From NCBI GenBank assembly GCA_963969395.1, contig OZ017795.1, positions 30,671,063-30,735,062 on the forward strand: DNA of 64,000 nt, given 5' to 3'. A model generated the notes under the pieces. That model did not search any database and had not been told where the DNA came from. It saw only the letters and a list, made by a program, of their open reading frames with translations. Below, piece by piece: positions 14,017-27,400 of the stretch. Positions within the stretch are counted from its first letter, which is position 1. Every line of letters starts with the position of its first letter. Origin of the DNA: Pseudoscleropodium purum (Eukaryota > Streptophyta > Bryopsida > Hypnales > Brachytheciaceae). The translations under genes were made by a program, and so were the position numbers.

Positions 14017-15307
14017 TTGCTAGTAATTTGCTAGTATCTAGTGTTGCAGTGTTTAGCTTTTAGTAAATTTCACTTGCACAGGAATTTTGCAGGTTGCTAG
14101 TTTTGAGTGTAGTTAACATTGCCCCGTCATTTGCCTTCTGTTTCTGGAAATTATACAAGGTGAATTACCCAACCATTGATAAACTTTCTGTTTGCTCGTC
14201 CTGCCTCGAACTAAAGTCAATGCAGGTTACTTAAGTTCAACAAAAGCTTTAAGTTCATGCTTCGAGAACCCATTCCATATGGCAGCAGCTTTCACTTAGT
14301 TTCACGAGTATCACACAATGCTAAGAATCTTGCTCTACATTTGTAAAAGCTCACACCAATGGGCACATGGGTTGTGTAAACCTACAACTGCCCTATCTGG
14401 TCATATGGATTTTGTGTTAGTGCCATATATTCCTTGTCTATGAAAACCGTATTTCCACTGTTTCTAAGAATCACATGTGAAGTTTTCCATCCCTTAACTA
14501 CTTTCCCCACATGGCTTCAAAGGTGGTGTTCATTTTTGTAAGCATGGATATTTTCTCACTAGTAGAAACATGCATTACATAGATTGAAGTAAAAAGAGCT
14601 AAAGGAAGATCCTACATGACAAACTTGACTAGGTTTGGGTCTTTTGGTGGATGTTTGTCAAGTCTTTGCATCCCACATTCTATGAGTGTCTTAACTTTTT
14701 TAAATCAAAGGAGTTAGAAATTGATTGACAAATGATTTCAAATGAAAAAAGAAGTTTAGGTCAAAATATAGATTCATAACATTCTTGCACTTCAAGGCAA
14801 GAGCCCTTATCTTCCTTGAGTCAAGTGAAGGCTCCTTTCACTCTAGAACATGTGCAAAAACTTGCTCATGTATTGTGGATCATTGTAACACAATTATATT
14901 TTTATTATATTGCGATTATAGAAGGACTTTCCTTTCCATTCAAGATTGTTATGTTTCATAAGAATTGTAATAAAAGATTTTAGTTCTTTTCAAAATCTAT
15001 CGTGATTGACCAAAAATTGTGATTTTAATCCCTGTAAGATAAACTACTCCATTCCAAGCCAAACTCCCATTCCAAGCATCATATATAAGCTCCATTCTAA
15101 GTCGTTTGTATTAGAAAAAAGAAAATACAAATGAGGGAATTAATTACTTCAGGAAGTTGATTGGATGAAATGAAGATAACATATATTTGGAATGAGTGGA
15201 GTCTATGCATTATTTATATATTCTCACCAATTCATTTTAAGTTAGCTTCAAATCAATACAAACCAATTCATTTTGACAATAGAAGTTAGTAGTTAATATT
15301 ACAGTAA
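14017..15307. other. Flippase 3' UTR and AT-rich spacer
   Basis: The first few hundred bases are of mixed composition and probably form the 3' UTR. No canonical AATAAA was found close to the stop. The remainder is AT-rich with no coding signal. Confidence 0.5.
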
Positions 15308-15308
15308 T

Positions 15309-16790
15309 GCTATTTTGTGAATATGTGAGCGTGAGCCTGTGAATGTCAAGCAGGAATTGTGTGAGAATTGAGCTTAAAAATTTAAAGAAACACTAGAAAA
15401 TTTAATGTTATTTCTAAAAATAGATTCCATCTAAATTTTTTTATTAAAATTTATTATTTTTAGTAAATTTTTGTACCTATTACTATAGACCTATTACCAT
15501 GGTTATGTAGAATTCATATAAAAATTATAATTTTTAGTGTTGTCCAAAATAGTAGAAGTATACATTACATTACAAAAATGATGATTTCAATTGATGTGAA
15601 AGATGAATGGAGATGGAAATCAGTTTGTATAGAAAATTGGTTCACCACTATTCTATAGGAATGTGGGTCTTTTCATAGCTAATAAGAGGTCACAAATAAT
15701 TTTCTCTTGATGCATTATTATTGAACTTGATTAGATTTAAGAAAAAAAATGTTGATGAGAATTATTTTTATATCTAATGATCTTTGTCATAGTAAATTTT
15801 ATTTGGTTGATCATTGTCTAGTAATATCATGGAGCTTCTCAAGGTCAACAAAAAGGTACTAACACTCCCATCTTGATTTGCAAGTCAGCAGACTTGTTTA
15901 GAATTTAGAAAATAAAATTTGGTAATAGGAATTCATTATATGTAGAAAGATTTGAGCTTCATCGAATATTTTTTTTGTTGATCATTATTTTATTATAGCA
16001 TAGGTCCTTTAGGGGCCAATGGGAGGTACCTATACTTTTCTCTTCATGTGTTGATGATTGAACTTATTAAGATTTTAGAAGAAAATATTTGGTTGATAGG
16101 GATTATTTATGTAAGGAATGAACTTAGTTACACCAAATTGTTGATTAGTTGATCATTATCCTCTTGTAGGACCTCCCGGGGTCCAATTCTTCCATCTTTG
16201 ATCACATGGTCATTTGGTTATTACTCCCCTCTTGTTGCTTGGGACCTCTTGGCACCAAGAAGAGGATTGAGTACTTGTCATCTAAATGTTAATGTATTAC
16301 TTACTGGACTTTGCAAAATTTTAAGAAAAAAAATTGGTTATTAATTAGGATTTGTTTGAAATTGAATGAAGTTGTTGAATACCTCTTGGCACCAAGAAGA
16401 GACCCCTAGTCACGAAGAAAGAAGGGATTTTTTTTTTGTGCCACAACAAGAGGGACTCCTCTGAGCACCGAGAGGTATCCAACAATAAGAGGGGAGTGAT
16501 TATAAAAATCTAAATCTAAATGGAATATTCTCAATCAATTTGAAACAAATCCTAATTAATCACCAATTTTTTTCTTCTTAAAATCTAACAAAGTCTAATA
16601 AGTAGCACATGAAGGTTGTCTAAGGGACCATAATAATAGATTTTAAGGTAATAGGTCCATAGAAATTGGTACTAAAATTAACTAAAAATAAGAAATTTTG
16701 ACCATGATTTTTTAAATGAAATCTTTAAAAAATTATACATCCATAGGCTCACATGTTCACAAGCTTACGTTCACATGCTCACAAAATAGC
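15309..16790. mobile_element. 1.48 kb terminal-inverted-repeat element with internal tandem units
   Basis: The left end GCTATTTTGTGAATATGTGA and the reverse complement of the right end GCTATTTTGTGAGCATGTGA start alike, and similarity runs on through imperfect arms of over 100 bp (acctattactatagacctat on the left; reverse complement of the right arm near 16630-16670). Inside the left arm a unit of about 170-230 bp is repeated at about 15726, 15893, 16068 and 16301 (aactt-ga-ttag-aa-aaaatttggt-aataggaatt). A small palindrome containing cctcttggcaccaagaagag lies near 16380-16480. There is no transposase reading frame, so it is non-autonomous. No clear target duplication was seen. Confidence 0.7.
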
Positions 16791-18439
16791 AACCTTGGTT
16801 GGTATTAAGGTCATTATGGACAAGATTGAACATATAAGTTGGGCAATAGGCATGGATTAGATTGGACATATATGAAGTTGGGCATAGGTTCATTTGCTAG
16901 AAGCCATACAATAGTTATTTTTCTAATTGTAATTTTTTTGTTGCTTATCTCCCATTGAAGTTTATCTCCACATTTTGAGGATAGCAAAATCATACTACAC
17001 TAGTCATTCTCCTTGTAATGGGGTAGTTTACCTTGGTTCCATTGTTCTTTAAATTTATCTAGGGTTTACCAGAAAAGTCAATTAAATAAATGTATTTTCT
17101 AGATTTTATCTAAAGTTTATCCAAAAATTTGAGTATGTATGTATTTTATGTGAAAAAAAAGAAGTAGAAATATGAAAAATGAATAATTATAAAACTAAAA
17201 TGAAAGCTAAAAGAATAAATAATAATTTCAAATTTTTTTAAAAATAAAATAAAGAATTTAAATAGAAAATAAAGACAAAGTCATACATGGTAATCAAAAT
17301 ACAATGAAATAAAGAAATATTGAAGAAACAAGATTACAACATCTACCAAAAAAAATATCCTTCACTAATAGTTCCCTTCTACCCTTTCACTAATGGCCGT
17401 GGTAGATACTTTTAGTTGAGGTGGAGTTTGCATTGACACTTGTAGGATGAATTGGTTCCATTTGCTTAAAAAAACAATTTCATTTATTATTTAAAGAATA
17501 ATACTCAAATTAAATAGCAAAGAAAGATTCCCTTACTAGTAGATTTTTTAAGATAAAATCTTGAGCCCTTTCTCCAATCATGAAGCCCTATTCCCTTAGG
17601 AGACAGATGAAAGTTCAAACAAAGTTCATAAGATTTTAATTTTTAGCAGAATTTTTTGAAATATTTTGCTAATATAGAAAAACACAAGCTTTAGAGGGAT
17701 GCAATATCATTTCAATCTATGCACAAGTTTTAAAAGTTGAAATAAAAATTTAAAAAATTTGTTGACAATGAATTATATTTTTGTTTGCATAGAAAGTTTT
17801 GATTCATTGCATTTGGATTATTGATATGAAAGTTATAGAGCTTCTTCTTTTCTACCAATCACATCATTTTCTAGAAAAAATAATATACTTGATTCATTTT
17901 TGAACTAAAATTTCAAAATTCTCTGAAAATTTTTTTTTACAAGGATCAATTTTCTAGCTAAACAATATTACCATTGAAATTAAATTGTTTCAACTCCATC
18001 TTAGACCTATTAATAATTTGTTTATTCCTTCTATTTCACACCAACTTCTATTTAGCAATTTTTAAAGAATGGAAATCAAGGAATTTTTTTAAAGTTTCTT
18101 TTCTAGACTTTCAAATCATTTAATCAATATACATAATTTAAATTTAAAATATATAGTGCAAATTAATCCTATAATCTTGTCATGCAAGGAGCAAAATATC
18201 TATTTTCATCACATAAAAATCATGAAATCTATATCATCAAAGTTTCTGAAATTTCTCCTACATATTTTTATACTAGTCTAGTGAAAAGTCCTATGGTTAG
18301 ATTTGAAAAAATAATAAAAATCATATTTTTTTTCTCTTTGCAATGGAAATGAAAGTCTTGAATATTTTTTGAATAGAAAAAAATGGCCTTAGATCTTCAA
18401 GGGCTAAGATACATGATGTCAATTGCTAGGAAAATATGT
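16791..18439. other. AT-rich spacer downstream of the LRR/coiled-coil gene
   Basis: No gene was recognised. It contains the presumed 3' UTR of the minus-strand gene ending at 18440 and low-complexity A/T sequence. Confidence 0.5.
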
Positions 18440-21400
18440 CTATGCCACTTCACGTAGTTCTTCCAATACTTTTCCCAACTGTTCCACCTAATATAAACAA
18501 CACATTCAAAATTGGATTAATTAGAAAATAGAAGAACTCAAATTCTTTTTGAAGGTGGATGTGAAATTCTTTTAATTTTTTTAATCAATTAATTAATTTC
18601 AAGCTACACAAGCATTTAACATTAAATGCTTTTAGCACTAGTAATGATTTTATATTTGATTAACATTATGGCATTATAAAATGACAGAAATACAATTCAA
18701 TCTTCACTCAAAATAATTCTTACATCCCATGCTATTGTTCAAAAGATTTTTAGATTATTTTCCTAGATATATTTTGATATGCTTATTATATTACAAATAA
18801 AACAAATATTTCATGATTGGGTATGAATATGAAATTAATGGCTTAAATTGAAAATACGAATGTGAACCTTTGCAATAGAGATTGCCTTTTGAGCTTCTAA
18901 GGCCAAATCCCTAGAGCGCAATTTTGCTTCTACTTCTAAAACCTTCCTTTTCAAATCTTCAATAAGAATATCTTTTTGGATTAAAGTGGTGTTTAGCTTT
19001 TGCTCTTTTGCCTGCCATATAAGCCAAATAACCAAGTTGTGAACTAAAATTCTCTAAATGTACTTGATCTATTGATTTGTGAATTTTAAAAGGTTTTAAT
19101 CATTTTTATTTTCTATTTACAAAATAGCTATGAAATTTTCAAATTTTAAACAACATTTATTTGTATTATGTAAGATAATTTGGCAAGAAGTAAAAAAAGT
19201 CATGGAATTTGAAAATGTTGATTTCAAAACTTTCAAAACTTTCAAAATATTTTTTAGTGGATGTTCCATATGCAAAATACAAGAAAATATTTTCCTTTAA
19301 GCCGTATTTAAATATCCAAATATCAAAGGTGTTGGGCCTTGATAAATATCATGGAATTATTCAAGTATAGTCACTCACCACAACAATTACGAAGTCAAAA
19401 CTACATTATATTTTATATAGATATGATAAACATGTACATATGAATACATTAACCACACACATGTAAAATTTGTATATTACTAACTTGTCTCATATTCAAT
19501 AACTACAGTAAGTAATTTTTCCTTCATTTTTCTCAAAGGATGGTAACTTTGAGTGAAAAATAAAAAATACCTCCATCAATTTAGTTGATTCAAAGTGAGC
19601 TTGCATTGCAGCAGTAGCAGAAGCTTCTGCATCTTCTAATTTCTGCCAAAAGTATAAGAATAAATTATAATTATATAACAACTTTGAAAAGGACCAATGA
19701 ATTATTTTAAATTATATAATGCAATTTTTCAGAGTAGAATTGAAAAGAGAAGCAAATGAAGGGCTACATTTCTTAACTCATATGATAATTCTATTTCCAA
19801 TTAAACCTTCAAACTTGACATACAAAAATGTATATAAAAAATAAATTTATACAAGGCATTTATTGAAAAACAAAAGAACTTAACCTTTTGCATGGCTATA
19901 AATTTAGCCAAAGCATCATCTCTTTCATTTGAAATGGTCATTTCTCTCCCTTCATACAAAGTCTTAACACCATTGATTTCTTCATCCACATGCCTATCAT
20001 TTATGTATTATACCATGTCATAACCTTGAATGATTGAATTTATATATATTCAAGCAGTGTTATAATTGAATCATGTAAGACTATTTTTCTAAGTATACCT
20101 TGATTAAATTAGGTATAACATCACCGATCTATTGTAGAAGTATCTTTTATACTATATAAGATTATTAATTATATATAATTTATTTCTTCAAATGAAAGTA
20201 AATTCTTTTAGTATTGCATTTGGATGATATCAAAAAAATTGCATTCAACATTGCTTCTATGGCACCAATTCAAAAAAATTATACTAAAAATGAATAGATT
20301 TACAAAAATAATTATAAATGGTATTACATGAGATGTGAGTTCCTTTTAAAGATTTGCTACTCCTTTTGACTGTAAATAATATTTTTGTTTCTTTTGTTTG
20401 TGTTTTTCAAAGGAAACATTAGTATTATTCAGAAACAAAGGGAGTACAAGATTTTTATGGTAATATCAATCCAATAGTGATTTGAAGGAAGGTATGTCCA
20501 AAATCACACCCTACTTTAAATTGCCATCATCACTTTGTGTACATCTCCAATCAATGTGTACATACATTGAAGAAGTGAATTTTAAAACATCTATGAAAAA
20601 GAAACTTTGACCCTTCATAACTTTTGCATACAATGCCCAAATTTCACATTCTTTAGTGCATTGGAACCTCTTTCTACTTGCCAAGAAGAAAATATGAAAA
20701 CTTGACAAATATAATAATAGTAACTAGACACAAGAACAAAAAAGTGGCGGTTTTGAGGGTACCCATCTTAAAGATTGTGAAGTGAATGCTAAGATGTTTC
20801 AAATTTTTACTTTGATATAAGTTATATAAGTAGCGACAATGGAAACCTTAGCATCAAATCCACATTGTTAACTTTATCTTGAAGAGATCTGCAAACTTGC
20901 TCGGCTGCATATTTTGCAGCCTTGGAGACCTTGAGTTCTTCCTCCATCTTTGAAATAATGGTTTCTTGCAGAGTCAGCTCGTGACATAATTCATGTTTCT
21001 GCAGAAAATGTACATGAATTGAGATGAATATGATATTTTTGTTATTTCATATACCATAATGAAAAAGGCAGATGCAGAGGGTAGAAGTACCTATTTTGGA
21101 CAAGCCTTATGTAATTGTTTTGTAGGCTAACCTATTGTGGACAACAACTAGATGCAATGGTCATTGAAAAAGATTCTTGGTTTGTACCTTCTCGTCTACT
21201 CATTTCTCTTCCCTCTTGGCCCAGGGAGAAGTGTCAATAGGTGAGTTTATGAAACTGGAATGGGTCCGGGTGCAAAATCCACTTTTAAATTCAATAAAAT
21301 ATTCATTTTTGGTGAGAATTTTTTTTTGTGACTTTTTTGGCATTCTTCTTCAAACTTATTTTTGCACACACTGAACCGAACGTAGTTCCCCATGACGTTC

Positions 21401-24400
21401 CCACATCATCCAGGCTGAAATGCTTAAGTTATCCGAAATAGGTACTTCTACCTTAGATGTAAATAGCTTCATCACTCCAGTCAAAATTGCAAGTCACACT
21501 CCCTTGAAAAACTGGAAAACTGAAAAAAATAGAATTCCTTTGGTTTTGGCTCCCTAACCTGCTCCACTTCATACTGCAGACGTTGAAGCAAATCAGCTTC
21601 GACGGCTTTCATATTTGCCTCGGATACAAAACCTGCATTCCGAGCCTCCAATAGCTCCTCTTTCAACTGCTCAATAATGGCCTCCTGACTGTTACAAACT
21701 TCATTCTTTGCCTACATCCAAATTAGTTACATGGACTCATTTGCAGCAAATATCTTGTTGTTGCAATGTTGGAGAAAAAAAAAAATATCAGAAATATTTA
21801 CTCAACTTTTCCCCTAGTCAAGCCATGTGATCATATCATACATTTTACTTCCCATTCTTCTTTTGTACCCATAGGTCAGTTTTGGCACCTCACTGCCAAA
21901 ACAATTTACTTTTGGGGAATTTGACAATTCAGTAGCTTGATTTGAATTTTCTTTTTTTTAGCTTTTGTCACTTTGTTTTTTCTAATTTTTTTTTTTTACA
22001 CTCCTAATTTTGGATTGATTTTTTCCGTTCACGCATAAATGTGTTCCTTTTTTTTCTATATATATTTTCTCAAAAATAATTTTTGGATATATTCAAAATT
22101 AGCAACAATGAAACATTTTTTTTTTCAGATTTTCAGAAACGATTGTACGCTTTTTTAAAATTTCCGACAAATTCCAAAATTTCCCTATAATTAGTTCTGA
22201 AACAGACTCCAAAAAGTTATATATATTGTTGTAGCAGTTTCAGTTTGAGGGCAGTTTGTACCATCATAATGTCCTGAGTCTCTCGTCGTACGGCCTCAAC
22301 TTCCCACGCTGCTTTTTCTTCAGTTGCATTGCTCTTCACCTGCAACCGCACAATTTCTTCTTGAAGGCGTCCAACTTCCTCATGAACAACCTGTAAAAAA
22401 AAATTGTTCGACATATGAAAATACAAAAGAGGAAATAAAAAAATTCTACAAATTAAGAAATGCAGTTCATACACTACAAGAAAATAGGAACCCAAATCAA
22501 CAACATTTAGTTCATTCAAACATCTTAATTCAGACATTTTCAGCGTAATTGTGTTTTGAGTTGGTTTTGGACGTCTTGATTCGGGTCCTCTTTTCTACTA
22601 GTGATAAAGCCATTTGAAGATCCAATTTAAAATTAAGTTACCACTTAGAATTCTTGAAGACCTAATGAAGCAAATCCCTTAAGCTAAAAAAAAATGACAT
22701 GTTTCCTTGATGACAGCCTTGGAACAAAGCATCTATGTGTGTTGGATAATTGGGAATCATAACCAAAGTTAAATTCACATAAAGATCTACATTAATAGTA
22801 CATAGTCATGTCCTTTGGTAGCTCTATTCTGGGAGCAAACAATGGTATGCTAAATGATAAGACTATGTAATGCAACAAAAATGTCACATTTAACTACTTT
22901 TGGACTATTCATTGAATTTTGGATTGAAGATCGGTGGGGTCCCCTGGTCACAGGTTTGGGAGTTCCCTTGATGTTTTATATAGATTTCCCAATGTTTTGC
23001 ATTATCTCTTGATGATGATTTTTTTTCTCATGATGATGATAATTAATTCTGAACTTTCAAAAGTCTAGAAGTAGTTAAATGTGGCATAAATTTTTTGACT
23101 TGTTATATTTAACTTCTCAAAGTGAATTCTTTCAATTAAAAAAAAATCAATGGTGTATTAGCAATTGCAGAGATTTGGACAAACATCTTAACCTTCTTGC
23201 TGGCAGCAACACGGTCCAGTTCAATTTGCATCCATTCTGACCTCTTTTTCTGAAAGTGCATGGACAAAATTTTTTAAAAACATGACAACAATTGAGCTAC
23301 TCTGGTAAGTAACATCATTTGCCTGTTCAAGATATGAAAATAATAATAAAATTATAAAAACAGAGTTCAAATGTTGAAATGCATAGGAAAGTGAGAGACC
23401 ACCTGAGCAGAAACTATGAAAGATAACTCTGTAATAATTTCTTTAGCTCCCTTCTCCTGCACAAAGATAATCAAATATGAGACGAGACTTATCAATCATG
23501 CTTATAGAGGCAAAGAAAACGATGGTGCACACAATGTACTATTTTTTTCTAAAAGAATCAATTGAATGACCAAGGTTTCATATATAGAACTTACAACATA
23601 AATAAGTCAATTGTCATGCATCTTGATGCGCTACATTAAGTCTAATACAAACTATAAAACCTTATGCAATTGTTGTTTCTTAAACATCTGGAATGGGAAT
23701 CTTTCGATAAAATCTAAAAGTCACTATTTCATAAAAACAACTTGTGTCTAAGTTGACGGATTATTTTTGACATCTAATGTAACAACTCTTGTTTTTATGT
23801 CTACAATGATGTTTAATGTAACATCTTTGTGTTACATTAGATGTCATTATTGACATAAAAATATGGATTGTTACATCAAATGTTCAAAAAAATCCATCAA
23901 CTTAAACACAAGAAAAAGATAGATTTCAAAATGTAAAGGTCAATTCAAAATCAAATAAGTTGAGTAAAAGATGCGACCTTTTCAATGACGGCTTCCAATA
24001 CATTTCTCAGTTCTAGCATTTTCTCAATCATCATATCCCGTAGCTTGCTAACACTGGATAAAGCCTTTGCATTCTCTGAGTTCATACAAAAAATAACCAC
24101 ATGTTTTTATTCAATCACAAATTTCAAGGTCATTAGCTTTGACCTTAAAATGACACATGGTGTGGTTTTACCAGAGAGCATGTACAACGTAATCAAGAAA
24201 ACATCATCCAAAATAGTTCATATTCTTCAGTAATTTCTATAAAAAAAAAATTTAAAAAAAAAAAGCCTAGTCTACCTCTGATTTATAACAGGTTGGCACA
24301 CCTTGAAGGACCTGAAAAATCAAGGTCTGGGTAACCACAAGCCGACAATGAAACTCTTCAGCCCACTGCCGCCATACCTTCTCAGCCTCCTCTTGACATT

Positions 24401-27400
24401 GAGCATGCCAATGGGTTGACTGCACCCCAAGTAGGTCTTCGGTTTCACGATCCTTGTTTCTGAAACCACATTTAACCCTTGAACGTCAAGGCAGACATTT
24501 TTGTGTCCAATGGATGATAGGGAATTAAACTATATAGGATAGAAGTGCAACTATTCATCCACAAGATTTGTTTTGGAAAGGGAAGATCTTCTACAATAGT
24601 TTGTCTTGCAATGACTACATTTGCAATTTTGGAGGTTAGTAATTCATATAGTAATAGAAAAGGATGATTTTGAGGATCACTCTTTAGACATTTAAGGGTT
24701 AATTCACTCAAATTTCACTGGGGAGTTTGCAAATCCTAAACCCTTATTCTAGGAGAATGTAGATTTCTGAATTTGCAACTCAACTTGAAACCTTGGTTTG
24801 GTTACATGTCTTGATAGGTAAAAAAAATTAAAGATTAGAAACCTCAAAACAAGTTCAAATATTATAGACAGCAAATTGCATGAAATTGAAAGGAATTGGA
24901 CGACTAGGAAAAGGATTCACACTTTCTCAATACTTGGCACACCAAATCCAACTCCGATTGGAGGCGAGTGCATTCTTTCCTACTCTTTCGTTCTTGATGG
25001 GTACAATTCTCCTAAAAATAACATAAGCAATGTAATAAAATGACCTTTTGTAGACCTTCATATCTATTTGATGCCACATTTAAACTACTTTTGGACTATC
25101 AAGTGAATTGTGGAACAAAACATTTGAAGATCTCTGAATAATAACATTTGGAGATCTCTGGATGTTTGTATAGATTTTTGGATGTTTTATATTTGACCTC
25201 CTAATGTTTTGCATTATCTCTTAATGACCATTCTTTTTCTATTACTAATTTTTCGCCGTTCGAAAGTCTAGAAATAGTTAAATGTGGCATTTTGACCACA
25301 TGTGAACAAATCTACAAGTAAATTCTTTCAATATCCATCCCCTTCACCTTTTGGAACAATGGATGGTGGCATTACATTAGACATGGTTAGGATTTAGTTT
25401 TTCATAGTTCTTGGACTTGACAATCAATCCCTATATTGACACACATTCTTTTGCAAAGTCAAAATCATACCATCATTTCTGTAACAATTTTGACTTTACT
25501 TCGTTGCTCATCCAAAGCTGTTGTCAATGACACTAGCATTCTCTTTGCTTTGTCTTTTTGATGATTTGCATCATTCAATGATGTACCTACTGTCTGCAAG
25601 CAAAGAGTGATGATATAAAGGTGTCTTAAAAATAGTCTTAGAAATAAATGTTCTAATATACATGATACTAAAACAAAAACAAGTGACATAAGCATGGTAT
25701 GGCCTAAATGAGAGTATCCGCTAAACTTTGAATGGAAATGGGGTTGTCTATTTTCATTAATGGTGGTCTACAATCTCCCAATTTGGAAATTGCATTAGAA
25801 ACTTTGAATGGAAATGGTGCTATCTACTATCATTAATGGTGGTGGTCTACAATCTCCTACTTTGAAAATTGCATTAGAAAATTTATAAAGAGACAAGAAG
25901 AGATTTCTAAATACAAGTGCCACAATCAAATCTCCATACATCTCCTAAAGGTCACTCTTGTTTATATTAGGATACTTCTTGTAATATAAAATGTATTGCC
26001 TATCATTTTATACAAGGATTGTTTTGTTTCTAGAACATTTTTTTGCACCAAGATCTATACATTACTAGATCCAACCTACAAAAATACAACCAAGCTAAGG
26101 AAGCATATAATAGGGATAATATATAGAACCTGGCAAGTATTCAATGCAGAATTCAAGGCCTCCTTCAAAGCCAAAATTTCAATGCTCAAAGCAGACAACT
26201 TCACCGCATCATCTAATATAACATGCTTTATGATGTTGGATTCAACATGTTTTGCTTCTGTCATCAACTCTTTCTCAGCTTGCATTACTATTTTTCGCAA
26301 ACTAAGCATTTTCAACCTACACCCCTACAATGCCACCACAATTCATTAAATCAACAAAATATTTGTCAACAAATTGAACAATCAATCAATCAAACAATCA
26401 AAAATCAATCACAACATATTCATTTGCTTTAGCTCAAAACAATCATTCGATTGAAATACACCATTGTATGAAACCACTCAAATTTAGATACAATCAAAGC
26501 ACATTTACATTATATTGGCGTGATTTGTAACATTGAACCACTTAAAGCTCTAAAAAATTGGACTAGTATAAATTTAAGTTTCTAATAACCTATTTAGAAG
26601 ATGAATTTTTTTGTCCTTATAAGGATATTGATGTTAATCATAATCTCAAAAATAGCACATGGAGTTATAGTAGTTTTAATTAATTAGAATATTTCAAGAA
26701 CTTTTAGACATTATATACAGAAAGTTTCTATGATTCATGAGGGAAGTAATTCTAAGGTTAGTGATAAGATACAGGTCTCCTCATGATACAAGGAGTTAAA
26801 CCACAACATGGTCATTGTAATTGTAGGGAACTCTTCCAATTACAAGAAGCAAGAGGGTTGAAAGTCCTTACTACAATATTACTAAAAATCCAAAGAAGTC
26901 CAACAAGTTTTAATAACATGTAGAATTTTACTCTAGTGGAAATTAACAACACATAGTTGGAAGATTTGAAAAAAATGAAAGTTAGAGTGAACACCTTAAG
27001 ATTCATCAACAATCTTCTTAAGACCATGGACTTGTGGTCATCATCCACACACCCATCATGTTTCTTCTCATGACCAACCAATTTCTTGAAAGCTACAAAT
27101 TCATCCTCTAAAAGTTTCTTCTCTTGGGTGAGGTGTAGTAGTTCATTATCTTTCTTGTAAAGTTCCAAATTTGCAGAGTTTCCATCAATCACCACAGTGA
27201 TTGTACTCAAGTTGGGTTGCAGGCGATGAACCTGAAAAGGATACACAACAGTTGGAGCATAAGCAATAAATAATACAGTATTTAATTGTAACACTTCACC
27301 ACAACAAACACATGTGCTCCATGTCACCAAAAATGATATAATGAGGTGTAAAATGGGAATGGGAAGTTGACCTCCTGGGAAGCTGAATCTGTCTGGGTTG

